Assembly (NCBI GenBank): GCA_015179045.1
Contig: WHUZ01000010.1
Coordinates: 434,001-498,000 of the forward strand
Direction: 5' to 3'
Length of the DNA stretch: 64,000 nt
Origin: Kalaharituber pfeilii
Lineage: Eukaryota; Ascomycota; Pezizomycetes; Pezizales; Pezizaceae
Part shown: positions 1 to 10,389 of the stretch, piece by piece
Numbering within the stretch: position 1 is the stretch's first letter
Layout of the letters: the number at the start of each line of letters is the position of its first letter
Made by a program: the position numbers and the translations under genes
Notes under the pieces: generated by a model
The model's input: only the letters and a program-made list of their open reading frames with translations
Database searches by the model: none
Told to the model about the DNA's origin: nothing

Positions 1-222
1 ATTATAACTAGCCTTCCTTGGAGGGGCCATGGTAGGCTTGATAGATGAGCAGGGATTAGAGTAGAGTAAGATAGCTAATTGGATGGGAGTACAGTGTTTT
101 AGTTATCGTTGTGTAGGCTTCGTAACAGGGATGATGTTTGTGGAATGGTTGTTGTCATTAACGTTAGGTAGGGGATCTTTGTTTTTTAGGAAAAAAAAAA
201 AAAAATAAAATAAAAAAAAATG

Positions 223-266
223 CGGCCGCCAAAAATATGGCGGCCGACATGCCAAGGTGTCGGCCG
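223..266. repeat. two overlapping GC-rich hairpins
   Basis: An 8-bp stem (223-230 with 239-246) and a 9-bp stem (241-249 with 258-266), both built on CGGCCG, follow an A-rich run at 191-220. Either could form in DNA or RNA. The rest of 1-344 shows no gene that I can support. Confidence 0.6.
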
Positions 267-344
267 CACTCAACCCCCCCATTTCGGGTGACTTTAGGTC
301 CAGACTACGGCCAGAGGCCGGAAAATAATAGTCTGGGCACGAGA

Positions 345-617
345 ACATGGCGAGGTGTATATTTAAAGAAAGAAAAGGACTAACTAAATACTAAATACAT
401 GTATTTCCCGCTTGTCCTTCGTGGTGCGGGTAGCCGGGAACCCCGAAAAAACCTGTCTACTTCCTTCCCCTGTCTGTCTCGTAAACACTTGTGTTTAACC
501 ATCTTCCTCCGAGCCTGACTTTCCCGGTCTCCGTAGGTGTCTCCAGGTATACCACTACGGAACTTGTCTTTTTTCCCTCTTCCAACAGGATTGACTTCAC
601 AACCTCCTCGGGCCATG
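345..617 (-). mobile_element. LINE-B fragment (ORF1 RRM-like end and 3' region)
   Basis: On the minus strand this carries the end of the LINE-B ORF1 RRM-like domain (EEGKK motif near 560-590, then the VRLGG-type segment), shifted between frames, followed by the family's 3' region. The stretch from the ORF end through the CCCGC and TGCGGG blocks matches the intact copy at 50281-50400. The oligo(A) end and target duplication are no longer visible, so this copy is old. It abuts a plus-strand LINE-A fragment head to head. Confidence 0.7.
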
Positions 618-1345
618 TCTAACATTACGTGACCGAAGCCGTATCTCGACCTACAGGACAGCTAACGACAAGCAGTCAACTGCAAACGACGCCCCTCGGC
701 CCGACGGTCGCGGGGACCCCCAAATACTGACAGGAAACGATCACTCAGACATCTTCCCCCGAGGAAACAGCCATCAACGCTCTTGGAACGCCTTTCAGAA
801 CCTCCCTCAACCTCCTCAAATCACCTCCAGCTCACAGAGTCACCTCCACGGCGGGGGCACCTCGAGACCCCATCAGAGGCCTCCCACACCACGAAAAGAC
901 GGACCCCCAGTAATAAAACGTGGACTAAAGAAAACGCCTCGATCTTACAAGCAACAGACCATTTAGACTGATCACATATCACATCCACGACGAACGATCG
1001 AACGAATTAAGACCAGCCCTCACAATCAGGCCTCCCTCATATCACATCACCATATCACATATCACATATCACATCCGAAGGCATACATATCACATTCAAA
1101 GGTAACGCCCAATAGGCAACAACCAACAGTATCACCCAGTGACCAGATAGAAACAACGACCCAACATCGGGATGCAGAAGACAACCAAAGGGAAGGGAAA
1201 GGAGAGGAGGAAAGGAACAACAAAGTGAATAAGATAGAGTTCCACAGAGTCCAGGACTGGAAGCACCTCAAATTTGTCACAGAGGACCAACAGTGAACTC
1301 TCCACAAATTCCACGACATCATTAACCACACGAGGAGCCGCAACT
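618..1345 (+). mobile_element. LINE-A 5' fragment with start of ORF1
   Basis: The sequence from about 618 matches the 5' untranslated region of the full-length minus-strand LINE-A (reverse of about 19260-19425), including the block CCTCGGCCCGACGG. At 1226-1340 it encodes the conserved early ORF1 segment with the motif EDQQ-stop-TLHKF. The stop is TGA where the copy near 8915 has TGG (Trp). It is a truncated, dead copy. Confidence 0.65.
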
Positions 1346-1820
1346 CGGGAGTCCGGGACGAGCATTCCCCCTGCAGGGGAACTCACAGCGATCGCGAGTT
1401 TTCCAAGAAAGGAAAAGTGCAGATGCCCCGCGTGAATACGTAGGGTAGTAGCAAACCACTCTGTGCATTGATCTACTTCGGCCTCTAACACAGGAGCAAG
1501 TGGTAAGCACGGCAGAAGCAATGCTGCTAGGTATCCCTGATAACTAACCGATGTGGACGCTGATCGGGTGCGAACCGATACCCCAGGTTGACATCCGGTA
1601 AGTGCGAGTTGCCAGCACTGCAGTAGGTCACTTTTCGAGCCAATAGACCTGCTGGGTGAGGCTTTGGTTAGTGGAGTATGGGTTGAGTTGTGTAATTCGT
1701 CCTTAGGGAATTCGTATCAGCTGCTTGTAGGCTAGGTTCCTGGGATATGTGACAACTCGAGTTACTCTGCGAGGCGATGCGGGCCTTACCGGCAAGTTCT
1801 CATACAGCCAGGTAGGCATA
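1346..1820. other. no gene recognised
   Basis: Unique-looking sequence with short open frames on both strands. None has a motif, a repeat partner or convincing exon structure. It ends at the target duplication of the next LINE insertion. Confidence 0.4.
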
Positions 1821-1833
1821 GCGAAGGAGTGTT

Positions 1834-2088
1834 TTTTTTTTTTTTTTTTTATTTCATTGATCGCATGCCGCCCTAAGGGCTATGGCGATGTTTAGGTACA
1901 TAACTATAGACTGGTAGAGAAAATATAAGAAAGGTAAAAAAGAAAGCCCATCCTACTCCTCCCCTGCCCATTCCAAGATTTCCGCCAAGTTGGTGTCTTT
2001 GTCCGGGTGCCTTAGTCCATTCGCTCCGTCTTTTATCTTTTTCTTCCATGTCTGACAGTCGTTGGTTATGTGTGTTAGGTTCTCAGGG
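1834..2088 (-). mobile_element. 5'-truncated LINE insertion (ORF2 end) with 13-bp duplication
   Basis: Oligo(T) from 1834, then the type-1 3' hairpin on the minus strand (GCCGCCC..GGGCTATGGCGA), then the last codons of ORF2 ending EWAGEE-stop, preceded by the end of the zinc-knuckle (THITNDC). The direct repeat GCGAAGGAGTGTT flanks it at 1821-1833 and 2089-2101. This is a 255-bp insertion by target-primed reverse transcription. Confidence 0.88.
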
Positions 2089-2101
2089 GCGAAGGAGTGT
2101 T

Positions 2102-2574
2102 AAATGACTCTGAGGCTACGTCGTGTGTACAATCATATCGGGACTGTGCTTTGCACAAGGGTGGGAGTTCCCCACATCCGATCACTGAATGCATGAGAGC
2201 CCATGAGAGCCGATGGCCCTTATAGGGGCTGCGGTCCAGCATAGCAACATGTACCATTAGACAGCCTCTTAGGGGTTCATAACGGGATGCAGCACACGGG
2301 CGCGACAGGACGGATGCCATCGCCGGTCCCACGTATGTGCCAGAAAGCACGTAGTGAGTACACCTCACAGGGGCTCAAGGAGCAAAGATAGGAATCAAGG
2401 ATGACCCCTCACGTCCGAGAACGGGTGAGGGGATTGACTCAAGGGCGCGAGACGAATGGTACGAGGCGAGGCTGCAGGAGGCAAATGCACGAGGCGAGTT
2501 TGCACGAGGCAAATGGTACGAGGCCGCGTGAGATATGTGTATGTCTTGAAGTCTATTCTGAGAAAGAAAGGTCT
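2102..2574. other. no gene; short degenerate direct repeats
   Basis: No supportable gene. At 2440-2530 a degenerate unit (GCACGAGGCAAATG and GTACGAGGC variants) recurs several times, suggesting a small decayed minisatellite. Confidence 0.4.
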
Positions 2575-2583
2575 AGGAGTTTC

Positions 2584-4109
2584 CGGGATGTCTCCGGACA
2601 GTCCTTTTGGACTGTCCTGACTGTCCTGACTGTCCCGAAGGTTGCATAACTGACTGTCCCGTCTTGCATATGGTGCGGCTGAGCTCACTCTCTTGGTGTG
2701 ACAGACTGTCTTTGTGCGGCAGATATTTTCAGTGCAGGGTAATCAGTGCGCCTAACTCTCCGAACTGGGAAATTTTTCTTTGATAATTCGCACTGTAGCT
2801 ACTGGTTTTGAGATTTTCATTTTTGCAAGACTCCAACACAATTACAAAGGCTTCACGCACTTTACATCCCAGATATTTTCCAGCCGATACATAAATTCAT
2901 ATAGTACTCGCGAGTCCTTATTTAATTTTTCTGCCCTATAGTTGCTTTGCGCTCACTAAAATGTCACTCTCCACTGCAACCAGTACCTTGAGTGCGAAAC
3001 AGACCTGGACTTCACACCCGAGCCTTCCAAAAGAGCTTGTTTCGGTAGTAATAAAGGTTTTAGAAGAGATGCCTGAATTGCATTGTGAAGACCCTATGGA
3101 TGGCGAGCAATATGCATGGCTTTAGATAGACTCCAAGACTATGCATTCACCAAAGGCTTCGCTGTGGTGACTTTGAGTGGGTCTGAAAAGAAAGGGCGTA
3201 TACGCTATGGATGTGTACATCATGGCAAGCCCCGAGATACTAGAAAACTAGATGCAGAGAATTCTGAAGGTATGTCAATATATTTTAATTAAGACTTATG
3301 TAAATATATATAGAGTACAGCGCAGACACCAGACTAACACAGAAGCCAAAGAATGTCTATGGACAATATCTACCAATTTGCGAGTAGATATAGATAGTGG
3401 AACAGATACTTGGGTGCTTGCGATATCAGATAAAATCCATACTCATCCTTTGGCACCAAATCCATTAATATATATCCAGCATAAACGTCGCAATACTGAT
3501 TATCAGCAAGCAGTAGGAGATACTATACAGTATAGGTGAGCAGGATTGAGTTATAATATGTCCTTACACCTTCGCACAGAAGAAGGAATGCAGTTGAATC
3601 CTAAAGCATACTATAACAGCGGTCATAGCAGTAAAATTCCTATTACTGTTGAGGAAAGAATCAATCGGATATTAATAGAACTAACAACAGCTGGTTGTCA
3701 TATCACTGATCATTCCACAGTACCAACAGTACCTCATTACTTTGCACCAGTCGTATCTTCCAGCATATTGCCCCACGTAAAAATAAAGAAAAAGCAGCCT
3801 GGTCGTACCTTGACAGGAGCTGAAATGGCAGAAAGGCAGCGACAGTGGGCTCGGACAGAGAGTGTGGAGCGTAATAAGACTCAAGATTGTATCACTGTAT
3901 CTTCTACTGTATCAGTATGATGTATCATTCTGTATTTCGTACAATCATGTATTTAGGTACTTCGATTTTTTAATGAATTCTCGCTAGTGGCCAAGTTTGA
4001 GACAGGCAGCTCAGCCGCACCATATGCAAGACGGGACAGTCAGTTATGCAACCTTCGGGACAGTCAGGACAGTCAGGACAGTCCAAAAGGACTGTCCGGA
4101 GACATCCCG
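2584..4109 (+). mobile_element. MULE-like transposon, copy A (non-autonomous)
   Basis: Terminal inverted repeats of about 102 bp (2584-2685 and 4008-4109) start CGGGATGTCTCCGGACAGTC and contain direct sub-repeats of GACTGTCCT. The flanking 9-bp sequences AGGAGTTTC (2575-2583) and AGGAGTCCC (4110-4118) agree at 7 of 9 positions. The other two copies show the same 9-bp duplication size more cleanly. A 9-bp duplication with long inverted repeats fits Mutator-like elements. The inner gene encodes only the ends of a transposase-like protein. Confidence 0.8.
2961..3920 (+). pseudogene. MULE transposase remnant: FAR1/FLYWCH-like N-terminus fused to C-terminus
   Basis: The frame starts at 2961. An intron with donor GTATGT follows at about 3271. 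Between about 3130 and 3440 the reading shows the pattern of a MULE N-terminal zinc-binding domain: RYGCVHHGK, KECLW, then TDTWVLAISDKIHTHPLAPN (W..I.D..H.H). A segment with YYN and VEERINRIL follows, which in the family lies just before the transposase core. The DDE core itself is missing, and the frame runs into a basic C-terminal tail ending at TGA 3918-3920. Compared with copy B a deletion of about 10 nt near 3118 breaks the frame. The domain call is by pattern; the loss of the core is inferred. Confidence 0.6.
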
Positions 4110-4118
4110 AGGAGTCCC

Positions 4119-5590
4119 CAAAGAGGTAACCTCACCTACACCTACTTCCCAAAGGGGTAACCAAAGGGTTACCCTCACAAATTAAGAAATATTTTCGTTC
4201 ATAAGAATGTTCTTGGCTTTTTCCTGCTTAGTCATGTACTCGGGGTTGCCAGTAAGTCTGTGGAATTATGCAGCGCCAAGGTACTCACGTGGAGTCACGT
4301 GGTACTTCTGTTGCAGCTGTGATAGGTCAAGACTGACCAGTCAGTAAACAAGTAGTGGTATGCTGAACGGCTGCCGGTTGCAACAGAAAATAAACAGTAG
4401 ATCATGAGAGCCTGGTATCGGTAGCTTTCTGTTCTCACGTCCGACCGCTCTCTATCAGCAGCTTCAGCGCAATATATAGGTTTGATAGCTCTTCTACTAT
4501 ATCTATCTTGTTAGCTAACTTAATGATTTTTCTGTTAGTATTGACAGTCCTGTGCTAGCACTAGAACTCCGCTAGGCACGAGAACAGTACTGTCGGAGGA
4601 TTCCTTCACTCAAGACCGAAAATCTTAAGAAAGAACTTTTCTTGTACAATGTAGGTTAGGAGGGAGGAGCAGAATCCCCGGCCCGCCCCTCTTTATATAC
4701 AACTATATACAGGATACGACACATTTCCCCCTCTTTCAGCAACAACCTAATGGGGAGGCGACGCTTTATTGATTTTCACTTGTGGTATGAGTTTTTTTTT
4801 TTTTTTTTTTCTTTTTTCCCTTCCTACAAGTTTCAAGTTTTCGAGTTTTTCGAGTACGTTTCATGGTTGCAATATTTTTTTTTTTTTGAGTCGTTTTACA
4901 AAAATTTTGCATTTTCTCATATATTAGTGTTGTCATGTATATAGCATTTTATCATACTAAAAGTCTGTGGAAAAATTTTGCGGGTTTCCCATACAAAAAT
5001 TTCCACAGACTTTTCGTCCTTTTTTACACTCACTTTTCCTTGGCTCCATAGGCCCCATAGCAACCGAAGTACAGTACCACATGAATCTACGTGAGTATCT
5101 TGGCTCTGCATGATTCCACAGACTTTGCCGCACCCCCGAGTACAAATCCTTATATAGAGGTTGTATTTGCGTTGCATAAATGCCAATCTGCACTGCGTAC
5201 TATAGTATTATATTCCGACCTCCCTTGTTTAGGTCTTACTGCATACGATGAGTGCTGAGATTGCCAAGCGGTTTCAGTATAAGAATATAAGCTGCATTGT
5301 ACCAATGGGGTTGACTCAACACAATGAGGCTTTAGAATATCGCGTAGGTTTGTAATGCTGTCAATCGTTGTCGAGTACAGTAGTGTGTCATGCGACATTA
5401 CTTGTAACGATCCACCACGTCACACCATCGATGCATATACATGCATGTCATCAAGTTTGTGACTCACTGCTGGTAGCACAGAAGCTGTGTGGATCAACGT
5501 GTCCTATGTATTTATAAAACCTTCCCGCAGTTGATTCTTGATGCATGTCATTTTTGTTGTTGTCCCGTTCTTCTGGTATACTACATCCTC
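4119..5590. other. intergenic; possible solo-LTR-like promoter sequence
   Basis: No gene supported. Around 4675-4745 a GC-rich stretch is followed by CTTTATATACAACTATATAC and a pyrimidine-rich end, which resembles the promoter part of a fungal LTR. CCGCTAGGCACGAGA near 4570 recurs near 54820. I found no paired LTR or duplication. 4790-4900 is T-rich. 4900-5590 shows nothing further. Confidence 0.3.
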
Positions 5591-5598
5591 AATCTGCG

Positions 5599-6493
5599 CA
5601 GTGTTCCCAACGGGCCGGCCTGAAACATTCAGGCCGGCCGTGAGGTCCGCCCGCGCCGGTCCAGGCGGCCTGAATGTTTCAGGCCGGCCCAGGCCGCCCA
5701 GGCCGGTCCAGGCCATTCAGGCCATTCAGGCCATTCAGGCCGGTCCAGGCCATTGAGGCCATTCAGGCTACAGTGTGAGTTAAGTTATACAGTAGCTATA
5801 TACAGAACGTACTCTAAATTCTACTCTAATGTTTAGGATTTTGCTTGCTGTTTTTACACCGTCAGTATCGCTTTCCATTAGCCATGCACAGCTTCACCAT
5901 ACTGTCAAATCCAACTTTGTCGCACCAGATTTTTGTAACCCAAATTCCAGAAGACTCGATATCGGCATCAGATGGGACTGCAGGGAATCGTCGATGCAAG
6001 ATCAAAACTTGAACTGCACTATGGAGAGTGAAGAATAGTAGAATACTAAAGGAATCATCATCGCCAGAACCGGTGGTTGGAATGTCTGTCTCCCTGCAGT
6101 ACTAATAAGAAATTAGTATATAGTCAAGCGATACAAAAAAAAATTACTTACCTGAATACCTGCGAAAAGCGCTGCTCAATAAAAAAAAAAGTCTAGATAG
6201 TTATCCGAAAATATTGAAAGGTTCATATTAAATCCGTGTCCAAGTAACCTGAAGGTGGCCCCTGAAATAGCCTCAAAACCAGCCCTCCTGCCCCTGAAAT
6301 TGCTTAAACGGCCTGAATGGCCTGGACCGGCCTGGACCAGCCTGGGCGGCCTGGGCGGCCTGGACCGGCCTGGACCAGCCTGGGCGGCCTGGACGGCCTG
6401 GACGGCCTGGACCGGCCTGGACCGGCCTGGGCCATCTGGAACCTTGGCCTGGCCGGCCTGGCCTGTTTCAGGCCTGGCCGGTTGGGAACACTG
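5599..6493. mobile_element. hAT-type MITE, copy 1
   Basis: Ends CAGTGTTCCCAAC and GTTGGGAACACTG, flanked by a perfect 8-bp direct repeat AATCTGCG (5591-5598 and 6494-6501). These ends and duplication size are typical of hAT elements. Both subterminal regions are arrays of short units related to GGCCTGGACC and GGCCTGAATG. On the minus strand the interior holds a consensus intron and an exon remnant, as described for copy 2. In this copy a Trp codon of that exon (TGG in copies 2 and 3) reads TGA near 5855. The right end lies 27 bp before the F-box start codon. Confidence 0.9.
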
Positions 6494-6520
6494 AATCTGC
6501 GGATAACCCTAGCTCACTAG

Positions 6521-8020
6521 ATGCCTTACCGACCATGGCACATCTTCGCGCCCGCCGTTCGCGAGGCGCTTCCCGCAGCACACTTCGAAGACTGCGCCTT
6601 TGCCATCGAAATGGGCCGCCATCTGGTCGGCAAACTTGTCCAACCATACAGCGGACTTACGGTATATTCGCGCGTCAGCTCGCACGCGGCGGTTAATGCT
6701 ACCACGAATGCAGTTGCAACCAACAACGAGGCGTTCACCTATCCATCTGATTATGCAAAGCTACATTGCACAACCATCGAATACCCGCGTACACATCTCC
6801 TCAGCCTTCCTCCCGAGCTCCAGCAAATGATTGTCTCCTACCTCACATCATACATCGACACCCTCTGTCTCGGCCTCACCTGCCGCTCACTCTTTGCCTA
6901 CGTCGCGCTTCCTCATTTACACAATCTCGTCGCCAGCGCCTTGGCAGCCCCCTGGGCTGGCCATCCCATCGCGTGTCTGCCCACGTGTAGAGTTGCTCTC
7001 ACTCCCCTCGATTCGATTAGCCTTCCCCAAGGCTTCATTGACTCGCAAGTGAACCTACAATTAGTCCATATACGCGAGGACACCGCAGTACAACGACGCC
7101 CGAGCTGGTCGGCCCACCATATGGGCTTCATGCGCGGGCATGCTGATATGACCTACAAACGTCCGATGGTGAGAAGCATTTTGCCAATGTCTGGGGCTGC
7201 AGGCTCTAGTATGGCTGAAGGACAGCTAGAAGCCGACTCTGCGAGTGTCGTTGATGCATTCGCAACATTCCCTGAGCCCACCGTACACATCACGTCTGAT
7301 ATGGTACGATGCATCCGTGCAGCCCGTTACCTCGACGATACACGTACTTTCAAGTCAAAATTCTACCGCAAGCTCGGCTTCACAGTACCCGTAACACCAG
7401 GAACTGTTGTACTGCGGCGGAAGGCAGGCGCAAAACGCAAATCGCCAGTGCCAGCCCCAATGGGTGCCACGATATCCGACCCAAGAATACCCAAGATCAA
7501 GAGCCAGGTACTGCCGCAGCTGCCGAGACGGGAAAGGACGCTTGTAACGGTGCTACTCCAGCCGGACAAGTACCTTGTCGGTGACAATGGCTCCCTCCAG
7601 CGCTACTTCCCCCCAGAAGAGACCTGGATTCTCAGAAACCTGGACACAAAGGAGTTCGTATCGGCCAAGATGCTGGAGGAGTCTCGTGGCCCTGGAGCAT
7701 TCCATATTCCGCTTGGAGTTGCAGCAACGTGCCAGATTCTGTGGGCACCACAGCCTGATAATAGCCTAGGTGCTTTATGGGAGGCCATGAGCCGACAGAT
7801 GCGGGGGAAATGGGCTGGTTGCCGATTTGACGTTATTGGTGACAGGACAGGGACCGCCCAACTTATGTTCGCTGGTGGTGAAGGAGGAGGATGGAAAGAT
7901 GTCTCAGGCGAGGTTAGAAACTATATTGAAGGATTATTTGGCAGCGGTGATTCAGTGGGGGTGGGACTATACACAGGCATACAGTCAGAATGGTTAAAGA
8001 TTGGTCAAGTACCTGTATGA
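6521..8020 (+). CDS. F-box domain protein, 499 residues
   Basis: A single uninterrupted frame of 499 residues, no introns. An F-box-like segment lies at about residues 93-135: LLSLPPELQQMIVSYL, a TLCLGLTCRSLF helix and a following LPHLH. F-box proteins use this motif to bind Skp1 and present substrates to SCF ubiquitin ligases. The C-terminal half has no repeats that I recognise, so the substrate is unknown. The first ATG (6521) comes soon after the hAT MITE at 5599-6493, so the native promoter and 5' leader have probably been displaced. A later Met at residue 31 is an alternative start. The long frame, even composition and lack of damage make this one of only two likely host genes here. Confidence 0.75.
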   Translation: MPYRPWHIFAPAVREALPAAHFEDCAFAIEMGRHLVGKLVQPYSGLTVYSRVSSHAAVNATTNAVATNNEAFTYPSDYAKLHCTTIEYPRTHLLSLPPELQQMIVSYLTSYIDTLCLGLTCRSLFAYVALPHLHNLVASALAAPWAGHPIACLPTCRVALTPLDSISLPQGFIDSQVNLQLVHIREDTAVQRRPSWSAHHMGFMRGHADMTYKRPMVRSILPMSGAAGSSMAEGQLEADSASVVDAFATFPEPTVHITSDMVRCIRAARYLDDTRTFKSKFYRKLGFTVPVTPGTVVLRRKAGAKRKSPVPAPMGATISDPRIPKIKSQVLPQLPRRERTLVTVLLQPDKYLVGDNGSLQRYFPPEETWILRNLDTKEFVSAKMLEESRGPGAFHIPLGVAATCQILWAPQPDNSLGALWEAMSRQMRGKWAGCRFDVIGDRTGTAQLMFAGGEGGGWKDVSGEVRNYIEGLFGSGDSVGVGLYTGIQSEWLKIGQVPV

Positions 8021-8554
8021 GTCGGGTAATACGAACCATGTCAGCCAAGTATTTGTGTTAATTTCATCATTTGATTCATGTGTCCACAGTTCCTTACTAG
8101 CGTACCTCTTAGCTGGAATTTGTAACAATGAGAAATGTAACATGGAGACAGTAATATTTTCGTTTCTGGATATGTAGCAAAATTGAATGCGCGTTGCAGG
8201 AAATTTTCAGAACAGAAGCATGGGTGCTTGATCGCAGTAGTTAAGATTGAAAATCCGGCGTCACGAGTACTAAATCCAGGAAAGAACCGAAAAATTATGG
8301 ACACCAGGGCAGAAGGGATTATGTGATAATTGAAAAACAAAGGAGCCGAGCGTAACTACTGACCCTGTGAATCTGCTAATTAAGTCGGCTAATGCTCGCG
8401 TGACCTGAGCGTCTAACGTGGGTCAATGGTAGGGCATGCAGAATGCTAAGCGGACTCCGAGGACTTAAAGAATACACAAGTGGAAAGGGGCGTTCAAACA
8501 CAAGCGAAAGATCCATGAAATGACGATTTTCTTCCTGTTGTGCGATAATTGACA
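8021..8554. other. 3' flank of the F-box gene; no gene seen
   Basis: Mixed-composition sequence without a supportable frame. It would hold the 3' untranslated region and terminator of the F-box gene. Confidence 0.4.
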
Positions 8555-8884
8555 TTTTTTTTTTTTTTTTTTTTTTTTTTTATATCAATACTCGCAGGCC
8601 GCCCAGAGGGCTATGGCGAGGCTTTATTAACAGGAAAAGAAAAGTTAAAAACACCCCAAACAACTATCTACTCCTAACTACATGGTGCCCGCGAAAATAT
8701 TCCCTGATGCGGGTGGCAGACCCGGCATGTCCTACTTCCGTCTCCTCTCCGACTCATACCGGTCTGATCTCAACCAACGTCCTCCAAGCCTCACCCTCCC
8801 AACCTCGATCTCCTTCTCCAGGTATACTACCACCGAGCTGGTTTTCTTCCCTTCCTCGACCAGCGTGGTCTTCCTCCTACACAA
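8555..8884 (-). mobile_element. LINE-B fragment (ORF1 RRM-like end, 3' region, oligo(T))
   Basis: Oligo(T) at about 8555-8581, then the type-1 hairpin on the minus strand, then the ORF1 end: LVEEGKKTSSVVVYLEKE, a VRLGG segment and SERRRK-stop at about 8732. As in other LINE-B copies, the ORF stops straight after the RRM-like domain. At 8884 it meets a plus-strand LINE-A ORF1 head to head with no 5' leader between them. Confidence 0.75.
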
Positions 8885-10389
8885 GAACTTGAAGTTCATA
8901 GTCGAAGACCAACAATGGACATTACACAAGTTCCAGGACATCATATGACACACCAGAAAGATGAGACCACAAGAAGCGGACGAGATCGAGGAGGCAATCA
9001 ACATAGCGGTAGGAAAAGGAAAGATGTTCGGAGGAGGAGAACTGGAAGTCCAAAACCGAGACGTCACACTAGATGATGTCCTAGAGGAGAGAGTTAACAC
9101 CCAACAAATCATTGACTTCATCGAGAAGAGTATAGCATTGGACTCAAGACCCCCGGAACAACAAATGGAAGAGACGATCGTGGTCAAGCAGTTCGTCCCG
9201 AACACATACGACAGCGAAGCAGCGATACTGGGTACAAGTGAGGGATACACACCGACGTGGGAACAGGACGAGAACTAGCTAAGCGACTTATCCACGGGGA
9301 CGGCGGTCCGAGTAGCAGAGACTCAACAATACAGGGACAGCGAGGGCTACGCCCCCCCTCCGAGAGAGCTAGGGACCAGACCACCAATACCAGACCGACC
9401 CTCAACCCCAGACGCAGACAGGAGCCAATACGAAGAGAGCTTCCTCATTGAAACCACGAATGTAGCAGCCAGGCAGACGAGAGCATGGGAGGGAAAAATG
9501 ACACAGGGAAGAGTCAAACCGGAAACGGCCAAATACATGGGAGCATCGACAGTAAGAGGACTAGAAAAATGATTTGGGATGACACGGTGGAGAAACGAGA
9601 CAGAAAAGGACTTGCGAGAATGGACAGAGAAAATGTCCCAAGACTACTGGATATGGAAAGGGATACAGGAGAGCGAGGAGAGACAAGATAACCTAGAGAA
9701 AGAACTAGAGGTACGGTTACAGATCACCGAGGAAGAGATCAAGCATACGATCGTCGACCAACTCGCCAAAGAAAGAGAGAAGATCATTAAAGACCTCCTC
9801 AGCGGCGACAGGCTGAAGGACCACAAAGGAGGATGGGCCAAACAGATCCTGGACAACATGAACCATCAGAACGACAAGATCTACAGCTTGGAACGAATTC
9901 AGAGCGGACAGCTGAATGCTATGCGCGGACTTAACGAGAAGATGAACGAGATGCTGGACGTAGTGGAGAAGCTAACTCAGAAAAGACAACACTTCCCAGA
10001 GTGGCCAGAGGAGCTGGAAGCCGACACCAACAAAAATTCGGACTTGGGAGAACTAGCACAGGAACAGACCGACACAATCACGCAGGGCCAGACTGACACC
10101 GATGCGCAGAAGCAACAAAACGACAGCCCAAAGAAGCCGACAATCCCTAAACGCACGAGGGGAGCGGAACCAGAGACGAAGACAAAGCGGCCACACGGAG
10201 CCTCCCGCAGTGCCTCCACCCCTCCACCAGATGAAGAGAGTGACATAGACCAACACGACGCTGGGTGACAGCAAACACGCTCAGGAGGGTAGGAAGACTC
10301 ACATAGAAAGAGACACCCCAATGCCGAACGCACCGCCGTTGAACTCAGACACCACAGAGGCACGCCAGGAAGGGAACCCAGTAGGAAGA
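8885..10389 (+). mobile_element. older LINE-A fragment, ORF1 coiled-coil region (part 1)
   Basis: Plus-strand LINE-A ORF1. It opens with FIVEDQQWTLHKFQDII (8902-8947), where the Trp is intact, followed by acidic and helical regions. The frame is broken near 8945 and 9278. A 229-residue stretch at 9579-10268 is rich in heptad-like Glu/Lys/Leu segments (about 9640-9990, probable coiled coil) and ends in a basic Ser/Pro tail and TGA. The sequence is cut by the full-length minus-strand LINE-A and resumes at 19451. The 13-bp repeat CCCAGTAGGAAGA (10377-10389 and 19438-19450) marks the join. Confidence 0.75.

Noticed and set aside
1062..1521. Minus-strand frames over 1062-1521 as a gene
   Set aside because: The plus strand there encodes the LINE-A ORF1 motif; the minus frames are shadows.
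5829..6038. Conserved 69-residue frame in all three hAT MITE copies (also 23157-23366 and 63322-63531)
   Set aside because: It is antisense to the spliced exon remnant, which has intron signals; conservation reflects recent copying.
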